This document shows, piece by piece, positions 50,376-59,925 of a DNA stretch of 64,000 nucleotides (the first letter of the stretch is position 1; the number at the start of each line of letters is the position of its first letter). The translations under genes were made by a program, and so were the position numbers. The stretch is from Nepenthes gracilis (taxonomy: Eukaryota > Streptophyta > Magnoliopsida > Caryophyllales > Nepenthaceae), in contig BSYO01000004.1 in assembly GCA_033239525.1 (NCBI GenBank), positions 8,461,410-8,525,409 on the forward strand. Direction: 5' to 3'. A model generated the notes under the pieces. It searched no databases. It had not been told where the DNA came from and was given only the letters and a program-made list of their open reading frames with translations.

Positions 50376-51689
50376 TATTGGGGTTCAACACCTAAATCTA
50401 CCCGATTCGACAGCAGTGAAAAATTCGAACCCCATCATCGTCAGCCACCATATAATAGGATAAGAAATACAATATATACACAATATTTTTTTTACGTGGA
50501 AACCCATTTTCAACTAAGAAGAAAAATCACAAAATAAATTTTAAAAATATTTCACTATGTAAAATGGTTATACAAACACAGAGATAGAATATAAGTAACC
50601 ACCCAAACTATATAAGGCCTGGAGGCGAAAAAGAATAATAGAGTATAGGAATACAAATGCCTCACACTTTGTATTTCACTCACTACTCTCTATTTTCTTC
50701 CACTCTTTCTCTCATCCGTGTGGTGTTCTTTACTCTAACATTTTATAAGTGTTGGTAAAATAGCAACCGTCGTTTCACCCTCGCACTCATGCGGCCGGTG
50801 CCCAGCACCTTAGCCCCATGGTAATTCTTCACCCTTGGTGTTTTTACCCCTTCTGGTGCCTTCTCACACACACACACTTGGTGGTTTTTCCACGCCCGAC
50901 ACAACATGCCCAATATGCATATATATATTGATCTGCCCAAAAACCTTCAATCAATAGATAGGTTTTGTGTGGACATACACTTTTCACCTGCTCTGTATCC
51001 TGCCAACAACTTTACCAACTAATTTTACAACCTGCCACCTGCACAGACGGCGCACACACACTACAGGTCTACCACCTGCTTTACAGAGCCAATTGTCCAC
51101 AACTTACTACCAGCTGTTCACGATATTCTTGGTCATTGCTGCAGTCAAGTCCCCGGACCATTTTTGCCCTTTATCCATACAAGAGTCCTCTGGCGTTCCT
51201 TGGTTTTCAGGTAGTGACAATAACCTCGGACATCCCATGTCCTCGGTCATCACTGTGTACAATCCATATCTCCGGACACTATTGTGCACTCAACCATATC
51301 CTCGGCGATTCCATACCAATAATACCAATTGGTAAATTCTTTCGGTCAACTGTTGACTGGCAAGCTCTCCAAAAAGGTGCTCCAGTATTTTCCACTCCAA
51401 AAATACTCTTCAAAAATTCTCTTCGGATTTCCTCTCAAGCCTCAGCCGGTCAATCTTTTGTTGACCGTCCTCTACTTCCATCCGCCATCCAATAGTACTC
51501 CTGCAGCCCTCAATTGGTCAACCTCCAGTTGATTGAAATCCACAATTGGCCATCCTCCGATCAATCTCCATTGACCGTCCACTACTCTCCGGACTTTTGC
51601 CAAATGAATTTTGTCATTTGCTATACAAAAATCCTCGAATGACAAATCAATTTGTTAGGTTACTCTCAAGTGAGTGACCTAACCCAATA
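50376..51689 (-). repeat. LTR of element A, 3' LTR in element orientation
   Basis: On the plus strand it begins TATTGGGGTTCAACACC (mutated from TGTTGGGG) and ends GACCTAACCCAATA. It contains the family block TTTTTTACGTGGAAACCC and, at 51430-51580, several GGTCAA/TTGACC units. It differs from its partner LTR at many positions, so the insertion is not recent. Confidence 0.85.
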
Positions 51690-52352
51690 AATTTTTCCTC
51701 ACAACCTTTTGGAGAACTTTCACCCTTTACTCGGTGACCGTTATCACCTGCTTTCCGGTAACTTCTCCTCAATTGGGAATCCGATGTTAGCCTCCAAAGA
51801 ATGATACCTTCTTCCTCCCCTCTGAACTTGGAGTACTCTAACTCCCCTTCAATTTCTTCCCCGCGGTCGAATAATTCTTCCTTGCCTTCCCCACCTTAGC
51901 TCCTCTGTTGGTCCTGTTGGTTCTGCCTTTGGCCTTACTGGATCCGCTTTCACCCTTCTTAACTCCGCCCTTTGTCCTCCATCGTTGGCCCTGCTTGGCT
52001 CCACCCTCGGCCTTACTCAGCTTTGCCTTGACCCTGCTCAACTCCGCCCTTTGGCCTTGCTGAGGTTTGTTGTACTTTTACTGTTCTTTCCAACTCCACA
52101 CTAAATAACAAACTCCTTCATGATGACACCAATGCACTTTAATCGCCGCAGACCTCGGTGACTCCACTTCGTGGCACTTCACTTAGCGACTTTCCTATGT
52201 AACGTTTTACTCCACTCCGACAGTCGGTTAGCACCTTCATAAGTGGCACTTTTCGATCAACACCCTCCATAAGCAACCCTTTCTTTGCTTGGCCCGATCT
52301 CAACTTGTCTCTAATACCACTTGTTGATATTAGTATCATCTCTAATACCATT
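51690..52352 (-). repeat. Internal region of element A with duplicated primer-binding-site motif
   Basis: No open frame for gag or pol. CTCTAATACCA occurs twice next to the right LTR (52309-52319 and 52341-52351), i.e. two mutated copies of the inverted primer site. The middle is a tandem repeat of GGCC(C/T)T(G/T)CT-rich units. A 67-codon minus frame across it is a by-product of the repeat. Confidence 0.7.
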
Positions 52353-53729
52353 TGTTGGGGTTCAACACCGGATCCGTCTGATTCGACAGTAGCGAAAATT
52401 CAAACTCCTATCATTGTCAGCTACCATATAGTAGGAACAAAGAACACAAAAGATGTACAATATTTTTTTACATGGAAACTCTTTCTCAACTGAGGAAAAA
52501 AACCACCGAATAAATTTTGAAATTATTTTACTATATAAAATGATTACACAAACCCGGAGACAGAATACAAGTAATAACCCTGTCTATATAAGCCCTAGAG
52601 GCAAAAACGAAGAATAGAGTACAAGAGTACAAATGCCTTACACTTTCTGTTTTATTCACTACTCTCTCTTTTCTTCCACTCTTTCTCTCATTACTGTAGT
52701 GTTTTCTGTTCTAACATTTTACAAGTATTGGTGAAACGGTAACCGCCGTTTCACCCTCGCACTCAAATGGCCAGTGCCTAACGCCCACAGCCGTCGGTGC
52801 CTAGCACCCTGGCCCATTGGTGATTTCTTCACCCTTGGTGTTTCCACCCCTTCTGGTGTCTTCTCACACACATGCACTTGGTTGTTTTTTTACACCCGAC
52901 ACAGCATGCCCAGTATGCATATATATATTGATCTGTCCGGAGACATTCAACCAATAGGTAGGTTGCGTGTGGATAAACGCCTGCCACCTACTCTACAACC
53001 TGCCAATAATTTAGCCCACTAACTCTGTAACCTACCACCTGCACAGACAGCACACATACATTGTAGGTCTGCCACCTACTCTACAGAGCAAACTATCCAT
53101 AACTTGCTGCCAGTTGTCCATGACGTCCTCGATCGTTATTGCAGTCAAGTCCCCAGACCATCTTTACCCTTTGGCCATCACAAGAGTCCTCTGGCGTTCC
53201 TTGGTCTCCATACAGTGACAACGACATCGGACATTCCATGTCCTCGGTCGTTACTTTGTACAACTCATGTTTCCGGATGCTACTATACACTCAGCCATAT
53301 TTGCGGGCAATTTCATACCAATAATACCAACTGGTAAATTTTTTCAATCAACTTGGTGACTGGCATGCTCTCTAGAAAGGTGCTCCAACATTTTTCACTC
53401 CAAAAATACTCTCCAAAAATCCTCTCCGGATTTCCTCCCAAGCCTCAGCCGGTCAACCTTCTATTGACTGTCCTCTACTTCCATCCGATCAACCTTCTTG
53501 TTGACCGTCTTCTGTTGCCATCCGCCATCCAATAGTATTCCTGCAACCCTCAACCAGTCTACCTCTAGTTGACCAAAATTCACAGCTGGCCATTCGCTGA
53601 TCGATCTCCATTAACCGTTCATTATTCTCCGAGCTTTCGCCAAATGAACTCCGTCATTTACTCTTCGAAAATCCTTCAATGACAAATTAATTTGTTAGGT
53701 TACCCTTAAGAGAGTGACCTACCCCAACA
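52353..53729 (-). repeat. LTR of element A, 5' LTR in element orientation
   Basis: Plus-strand start TGTTGGGGTTCAACACCGG, end GACCTACCCCAACA. 1377 bp. Carries the same blocks as its partner, including ATATATATTGATCTG and the GGTCAACCTT...TTGAC units at 53450-53580. Confidence 0.87.
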
Positions 53730-53763
53730 AAAAATATGTTTTGGTTAAATTATATGCCCCTTG

Positions 53764-53978
53764 GTGAGAATGCAGCTATGGATGCTATTATCTATTTTTG
53801 TTTACATTCAATGGTAGTCTGTTCTCTCATAATTCATTGCATGTTAATGTAGAATAATTAAATGAGTCTATTTACTGTTTATAAATATAATGAATGCATA
53901 TTTTTTGATTTGATTCGGTGTAGAATCCAATATTGGTTTTTCTTTGTCCTTGAATCATCTTTTATTATCTTTTTTCAG
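53764..53978 (+). other. Intron between PDI exons a and b
   Basis: Begins GTGAGAATG and ends TTTTTTCAG. Native PDI intron sequence carried along with the captured fragment, which shows the capture was from genomic DNA and not from mRNA. Confidence 0.7.
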
Positions 53979-54901
53979 ATGTGGACATTGCAAAGGCCTT
54001 GCTCCTGTAAGTGTACTAACTGCCGATGAATTGTGGTAATTAGCCTTGTCTGTGTTGACATTAGTTGGTTCCTTGAATATTTTTTTCTTCTTTTGTTCTT
54101 AAGATTTATGAAAAGGTGGCAGCAACATTTAGACCGGAGGAATATGTGACAATTGCCAATGTTGATGCTAAGAAAAACAAAGACTTGGCAAAAAAGTGTG
54201 TCCTGGTGTCCATTCAAAAAATTCTAAATTATGTGCTTGTGTAATTGAAAATTAAATCTGTCATATTTTGCATTTAAGGGTAACAGCAAGTATATATGTG
54301 ATTCAAAGGCAGCCTAGTCCATGGAACTCCTGCATCGACAGGTCTTTGTTGGGCCAAATGTCGTAACCTTACCCTTTTCATTATAGAGAGATTTTTATGA
54401 TTTAAGCCTAATCCATGACTTCTAGATTGTGAATTACTCATGTCCCAATACCTATCCTTCTTGGAATGAAATATCATTTGATATGCAAAATATTGGCCGA
54501 TCTATATTAATATTGAGACCTTAACACCATGGCAATCACGATATCCTATCTTCCTAGGTTGCAATGCTGAAATGTATAGCACGATATCAATATGTATCTT
54601 TCACCAAATACCCATACATTTGCCATAGTGATACCAATATTTTCATGCATGCACCATCTATTTTTGTATTCCCAATTTAATTTAGTTTCTTGATGTAGTT
54701 AATTTAAAGAAGAAGGAGGTTTTAATACAATAAGTTGACCATGTAGATATGGCATAAGTAGTTATCCAACTTTAAAGTTCCTCCCAAAAGGCAACAAAGA
54801 GGATGAGGAATATGAAGGTGGATGAGTTTTGTATGAAGTGTGGCACCAGTCGTGATGCCAAGGGACAGCTTAATTCAGAAGTCAGTCGCATATCCCATTC
54901 C

Positions 54902-56241
54902 TATTTGGGTTCAAACGATCCGATAGTAACGAAAAGTCGAACCCCCCGTCATCATCAGTTAACATATAGTATGAACAAGAAACACAAGAGATGCAAAATA
55001 TTTTTTTACGGAATACACTTTTAAAATATTTCACGGTGTAAAATCGTTACATAAACCCAAAAATAGAATACAAGTAGCCACCCTAACTATACAAGCCCTA
55101 GAGACAAAAACAAAGAACAAAGTATGAGAATACAAAGGCCTCACACTTTGTGTTTCACTCACTACTATCTCTTTTCTTTCACTCTTTCTCTCCTCACTGT
55201 GGTGCTTTCTACTCTAATATTTTACAAGTATTTGTAAAATGGCAACCACCGTTTTACCTCCGCACTCATGCGGCGGGCGCATAACGCCTCTAGTGTTATC
55301 TCCCACACCAGCTTGGTGCAACCCGCACCCTGGGTGTCTTTACATACCCACACACTTGGTGGTTTTCCACACCCACTTAATACAGCATGCGCAGAATGCA
55401 TATATCTAATAATTTGCCTAAAGACCGTCAACCAATGGGCAGGTTACGTGTGAACAAACATCTGCCACTTGCTCTATAACTTGTCAATAATTTTGCCCAC
55501 TAACTCTATAACCTGTCACCTGCACAAACAGCGCATACACTATAGGTCTGCCATCTATTCTGCAGAGCTAACTGTCCACAACTTGCTGCCAACTATCCAT
55601 GATGTCATCGGTCCTTGCTGCAGTCAAAGTTTTCGGACCATTTGTGCCCCTTGGCCATCATAAGAGTCATATGATATTCCTTAGTCTTCAGGCAGTAACA
55701 ACGACCTCGGACATCCCATGTCTTCGATCGTCACTAGGCACAACCCATGTCTCCGGACGCTACTGCACTCAATCATATCCGCGGACAATTTTATACCGGT
55801 AATATCAACAGGTAAATTCTTTCGATCAACCTGTTGACCGGCAAGCTCTCCGGAAAGGCGCTCCAACATTTGCCACTCCAAAAATACTATCCGAAAATCC
55901 TCTTCGAATTTCCTCTCCAGCCTTAGCCGGTCAACCTTTCGTTGACCGGATTTTTCTTCCATCCGATTAACCTGCCGTTGATCAGATTCTTCTTTCATCC
56001 AGTCAACTTCCGTTGACCGCCTTCTGCTACCCGTCGGCTATCCAACATACTCCTACAGTCCTCAACCGGTCAACCACCAATTGACCGGCTTTTTCACTCA
56101 GACGGTCAACCTCTTGTTGACCGGATTCTACCCTTCGGATTTGTTCTCCGCCAAATACACTCACTCATTTGCTCTCCACAAATCCTCCAATGATAAAACT
56201 TATTTGTTCAATCACTCACAATGGAGTGACCAAACCCAACA
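54902..56241 (-). repeat. LTR of element B, 3' LTR in element orientation
   Basis: Plus-strand start TATTTGGGTTCAAACGATCC, end GTGACCAAACCCAACA. The part 55920-56130 is packed with units of the form GGTCAACCTTTCGTTGACCG, each an inverted repeat. Confidence 0.85.
55915..56135. repeat. Tandem palindromic units GGTCAAC..GTTGACC in the LTR
   Basis: About five or six units of ~33 bp, each holding GGTCAAC then about 5 bp then GTTGACC. TTGACC/GGTCAA is the W-box core bound by WRKY transcription factors. The same array occurs at 57985-58150 and, more decayed, at 51440-51580 and 53450-53590. Whether it is an enhancer or only a structural repeat cannot be told. Confidence 0.65.
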
Positions 56242-56936
56242 AATTTTTTCTCATGACCTTATAGGAAATACCTTCATTTTACCCGGCGACCGTCATCACC
56301 TGCCTTCCGGCAACTTTCCTTCAATTGGGAATCCGACGTTGGCATTTGCAGAATGATACCTTCTTCCCCCCGACTGATCTTGGAGTAGTCCAGCTCCCCT
56401 TTAGTTTCTTCCCCGCGGTCAAATCACTCTTCCTAGCCTTCGTCACCTCAGCTCTATGCCGTTGGCCCTGCTGGCTCCACCGTTAGCCCTACTAGTTCTA
56501 CCCTTAGCCCTACTGGTTCCATCGTTGGCCCTGCTCAGTTCAACCCTTCGTCCTCTGCCGTTGGCCCTATTAGCTCCACCCTTGGCCTTATTCAGCTCCG
56601 CCTTGGCCCTACTCAGCTCCGCCCCTTACCCTGTTGAGGTCTGCTGTGCTTTTACTTTTCTCTTTCAACTCCACACTAAATTGCAAACTCCTCCACGATA
56701 ACACTAGATACACTTCGACCATCACAGATCTCGGTGGCTCCACTTTTGCGGCACTTTACTCGGAGGCTTTCCTCTGCAACGCTTCACTTCACTCCGACAG
56801 CAGGTCAGTATATTTGTGGGTAGCCCTTTTTGATCAGCACCATCCACAGCAGCCCTTTATGGGCCTAAGCCGATCTCAACTATCTCTGATACCACTTGTT
56901 GGTATTAGAAGAGACTTGATTGGCTCTGATACCACT
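56242..56936 (-). repeat. Internal region of element B with tandem repeats and duplicated primer site
   Basis: CTCTGATACCACTTGTTGG occurs at 56884-56902 and the same motif again at 56924-56942 (running into the LTR), about 40 bp apart. Between 56455 and 56635 lies a tandem array of ~20-30-bp units (GTTGGCCCTGCTGGCTCCAC and variants). No gag or pol remains. Confidence 0.75.
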
Positions 56937-58267
56937 TGTTGGGGTTCAAACAACCCGGATACCGCTGATCCGATAGCAGTGAAAACTCTAACCCCCGTCA
57001 TCATCAGCTACCATATAGTAGGAACAAATAATACAAGAGATGTATAATATTTTTTTACGTGAAAATCCCTTCTCAACTAAGAAAAAAATTACGTGACACA
57101 ATTTGAAAATATTTTACTATGTAAAATGATTACACAAACCCAGAGGTAGAATATAAGTAACTACCCCGACTATACAAGCCCTAGAGGAGAAAGTAAAGAG
57201 CAGCGCTATTTCACAAGAATACAAAGGCCTTACACTTTATGTTTCACTCACTACTCTCTCTTTTCTTCCACTTTTTCTCTCCTCACTGTGGTGCTCTCTA
57301 CTCTAACATCTTACAAGTGTTGGTAAAATAGCAACCGCCGTTTCACCCCCACACTCATGCGGTCGGCGCACAGCGACCTCTGATGTTATCTCCCATACTA
57401 GCCCGGTGCAACCCGTACCCTAGGTGTCGTCACACACCCACACACTTGGTATTTTTAACACCCACTCAATACAGCATGCCCAGCATGCATATATATAATA
57501 ATCTACCTAGAGACCTTTAATCAATAGGCAGGTTACGTATGGATAAACGCCCACCACCTACTCTATAACCTGCCAACAACTTTGCCCATTAACTCTATAA
57601 CCTACCACATGCACAGACGGCGCACACATTGCAGGTTTGCCACATGTTCTACAGAGCCAACTATTCACAACTTGCTACCCACTGTCCACGACGTCCTCGA
57701 TCGTTGCTGCAGTCAGGTCCCCAAACTATCTGTGCCCTTTGGCTATCACAAAAGTCCTTTGGCATTTCTTGGTCTTCAGGCAGTGACAACGACCTCGGAC
57801 ATCCCATATCCTCGATCATCACTGTGCACAACCCATGTCTCCGGACGTTACAGTGTACTCAACCATATTCTCGGGCGATTTTATACCAGCAATATCAACT
57901 AGTAACTTCTTCCAATCAACCTGTTGACCGATAGGCTCTCCAAAAATGCTCTCTGAAAATCCTTTTCAGATTTCTTCTCCATCTTTAACGGTCAACCTTC
58001 CGTTGACCAGATTCTTCTCCCATCCGGTCAACCTTCTATTGATTGTCTTCTACTACCCGTCCGCCATCCAACAGTACTCCTACAACTCTCAGCCGATCAA
58101 TCACCAGTTGACTGGCTTCTTCACTCAGACGGTCAACCTCCTATTAATCGAATTTTGCCCTCCGGATTTATTCTCCACCAAATGAACTCTATCATTTGCT
58201 CTCTACAAATCCTCCGATGATAAAACTTATTTGATGAATCATCCAAAAGGAGTAATCAGACCCAACA
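56937..58267 (-). repeat. LTR of element B, 5' LTR in element orientation
   Basis: Plus-strand start TGTTGGGGTTCAAACAACCC, end GGAGTAATCAGACCCAACA. Contains TTTTTTTACGTGAAAATCCC, matching the equivalent block in the solo LTRs at 10.9 and 28.0 kb. Confidence 0.87.
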
Positions 58268-58959
58268 ATTTTTATTTGTAAGAAATAAACTTTTGATTTT
58301 ATAATTTCTCAAAATCTAACTATTTTTCAAAATGTAGGCCGGCAAAGTTATAACACTAGATAATTTAATGAAAAATTTTGTAAGTGTCAACAATGATGAT
58401 AAGAAAGTTGTCCTTGCCCAGTTGGAGGAAGAAGTGAAAAAGCTTGAAGGTTCAAAAGCAAAGGTAGTACGATTATGCTCTCTCTCTCTCTTCCCAATGT
58501 TCTCTTCAAATTTTGTTTGCTTGGAAATTGCCTGTATGTAGTAGTTAGGCATATGTTTTTGTCTACTGTTGTTTTGAGAACTGTTATGATTTTTTCATCG
58601 TCTTGACACCTTTGTACATCCAAGGGTTAAGATTAGAAGTTAGAAAATGAAAAGTGAAAAAAGGGCCAAGATTATGAGAACTTCATGTAATCATCACCTC
58701 CATTTTTTAACTTTTAATATTGACTTTTAGGCATACAAGGGAGCCAAGATGGTCAGAGAACTATAGCTGTTCTTCATTGTATTGTGTTTGTGTTTTTCAT
58801 ATTTTTTTAATTTTATCTTTTTTAATGTTTAGATATGATAAGATTTACTTAAAATTTTATCTTAGAAACTATAAGAAATGTTGACGAGGTTATGAGAAAA
58901 TTTTTGAATGTCAACAAAGTAATTAATATCATGACGTAATTATATTTTTTGAACTCTAG

Positions 58960-59048
58960 GGAGTGTGCATTTGGTGAAAGTGTGTGGGAATAGTGAATAT
59001 TTTGCCATGAAGGCAATGGACAAGAATATTATGCTTAACCGCAACAAG
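58960..59048 (+). pseudogene. Captured single exon of a phototropin-type AGC kinase
   Basis: After an acceptor CTCTAG and before a donor AAG|GTAAAAGG, the exon reads SVHLVKVCGNSEYFAMKAMD and then KNIMLNRNK. This matches the start of the kinase domain of plant phototropins (GSVHLVEL...LFAMKAMDK.VMLNRNKVHRA), including the ATP-binding Lys in AMK. The preceding glycine-rich loop exon and all later kinase exons are absent. The fragment has no stop but cannot encode a kinase alone. It lies 0.5 kb after PDI exon e, inside the same transposon, in the same orientation. Confidence 0.82.
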
Positions 59049-59922
59049 GTAAAAGGAATTGCTCTACTTTCTTATTACCCATTGTTAGTTTATTGAATGG
59101 TACCAATGTGATAAAACTCAATCTTAATAATAACATATATGTGCAGATTAAATCCATTAACTTTTAATTCTAACACAATTTTTTAATTTTCTTTGTCATA
59201 AGTGCATATGCAGAAATGGAAATTCTTAATATGCTAAACACTATTTTCTTTCAATGTTATATGCCTCATTTCAAGCAAAAAATATATTTTTAGTATTTTT
59301 TTAGTTTAGTCATTTTTTCCTTATGATTTCTATATTACACTTTCATGAGTTATAATAGATAAATTATTGAAAATAACATCTTACCACATTTGCTATTATT
59401 ATTTTCTTTTTTTATAAGTTAATAAATACCCAAAGAATCCTAATTTTAAAGTTATGAAGGTTCAAGCATATATTTATTTTATAATTGATTATTATTATAC
59501 TTTTGGACAAATAATACAAGAAGGTCCTAAAGGCAAACGATGTTAGGTAAATTCTTTTTAAATTTACGCATATTTTATTAGATTATAAAATTTATAAATG
59601 TTAATATTTTATTTAAAATTTTCAGGTTCCTGAGAAAAATGAAGTAATATAATATTAAATTTTTGCAAAAAAGGGAATGAAGCTTGGTGGGTTAGAAAGT
59701 CAAAATAGACTATGATAATGTATAACTCTGTTCATAAAACAGTTGTAAAATGTTAGTAAAAATTTTTTGAATTGTTGTAAAACAAAATTTATATGAAAAT
59801 CATTTTATTATTTATATCATAAAATTTATATTTTAGTAATAAACCTTTGGTATTAGTGGTGAAAATGTTGCCACTAATGAATAAGAATTAGAGACAAATG
59901 AAGAAGAAAAATTGTTGTAGTG
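59049..59922. other. Right arm of the CACTA element
   Basis: Starts as intron sequence after the phototropin-type exon and becomes AT-rich. The last 80 bp (from about 59845) carry the subterminal motif ATTAGTGGTGAAAATGTTGC and the terminal inverted repeat TTGTTGTAGTG. Confidence 0.6.
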
Positions 59923-59925
59923 GTA

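Larger units (their letters stand above)
50376..53729 (-). mobile_element. Non-autonomous LTR retrotransposon, copy A, inserted in a PDI exon
   Basis: Two LTRs (50376-51689 and 52353-53729) flank a 663-bp internal region with no protein-coding capacity. A 5-bp duplication AAAAA (50371-50375 and 53730-53734) marks the insertion. Read on the minus strand, the LTR ends in CCCCAACA. Two bases later comes TGGTATTAGAG, a mutated form of the initiator-Met tRNA primer site TGGTATCAGAG. A purine-rich GTGAGGAAAAATT precedes the other LTR, as expected for a polypurine tract. The internal region is largely a degenerate tandem repeat with TTGGCCCTGCTNGGCTCC-like units (51890-52065). At 3.35 kb with LTRs of about 1.3 kb it is a small LARD-like element that depends on another element's enzymes. 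Confidence 0.88.
54902..58267 (-). mobile_element. Non-autonomous LTR retrotransposon, copy B, inserted in a PDI intron
   Basis: Same architecture as copy A: LTRs 54902-56241 (1340 bp) and 56937-58267 (1331 bp), internal region 695 bp, no coding capacity. On the minus strand the LTR ends GAACCCCAACA, and AGTGGTATCAGAGCC follows at once, an intact initiator-Met tRNA primer site. Possible target duplication ATTCC (54897-54901) / ATTTT (58268-58272), decayed. It lies in the intron between PDI exons d and e, whose donor GAA|GTCAGT is at 54889 and acceptor TGTAG at 58337. Confidence 0.87.
50288..58463 (+). pseudogene. Captured fragment of a PDIL2-1-type protein disulfide isomerase gene, interrupted by two LTR elements
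   Basis: Five exons follow the second thioredoxin domain and the start of the C-terminal ERp29-like domain. Exon a: 50288-50375 plus 53735-53763, EPSHVVIRTTDNFNVIV... to VLVKLYAPW; split by an LTR element. Exon b: 53979-54006, CGHCKGLAP. Exon c: 54104-54195, IYEKVAATF...IANVDAKKNKDL. Exon d: 54747-54888, YGISSYPTLKFLPKGNKED... then CGTSRDAKGQLNSE. Exon e: 58338-58463, AGKVITLDNL...LEEEVKKLEG. Introns have GT-AG ends and conserved phases. Damage: the Trp codon of WCGHC spans the a/b junction and reads TG|A, a stop; exon d has a TGA at 54823 and small deletions between EYEGG and CGTSR. The N-terminal signal, first thioredoxin domain and the end of the C-terminal domain are missing. Intact relatives are ER oxidoreductases of about 360 residues. 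Not functional as a PDI. Confidence 0.88.
48583..59922 (+). mobile_element. Non-autonomous CACTA (En/Spm-type) transposon with captured gene fragments (Pack-CACTA)
   Basis: Left end CACTACAAAAAAAATATTTT; right end, inverted, CACTACAACAATTTTTCTTC. A 3-bp duplication GTA flanks the element (48580-48582 and 59923-59925), the length expected for CACTA elements. Just inside both ends, in mirror orientation, are TTAGTGACAAA...ATCACTA and TTAGTGGCAACA...CACTAATA, typical subterminal repeats. The element is 11,340 bp; removing the two LTR insertions leaves about 4.6 kb. No transposase frame is visible, so it must have moved with help from an autonomous relative. It carries PDI exons (50288-58463) and a phototropin-type kinase exon (58960-59048), both in plus orientation with flanking intron sequence. 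The left arm 48600-50287 has a pyrimidine-rich stretch (48780-49010) that could be a captured 5' leader; its source is unknown. Confidence 0.85.

Noticed and set aside
50965..51495. 176-codon frame in the LTR of element A
   Set aside because: Lies inside an LTR, is broken in the sister LTR copies and has no known domain.
56456..56701. Leu/Ala/Pro repeat protein in the middle of element B
   Set aside because: Translation of a degenerate tandem DNA repeat; frame not conserved in element A.
50288..58463. A functional PDI gene with large introns
   Set aside because: Stops at the active-site Trp and in exon d, deletions, missing N-terminal half, an LTR element inside an exon, and location between CACTA termini all argue for a captured pseudogene fragment.
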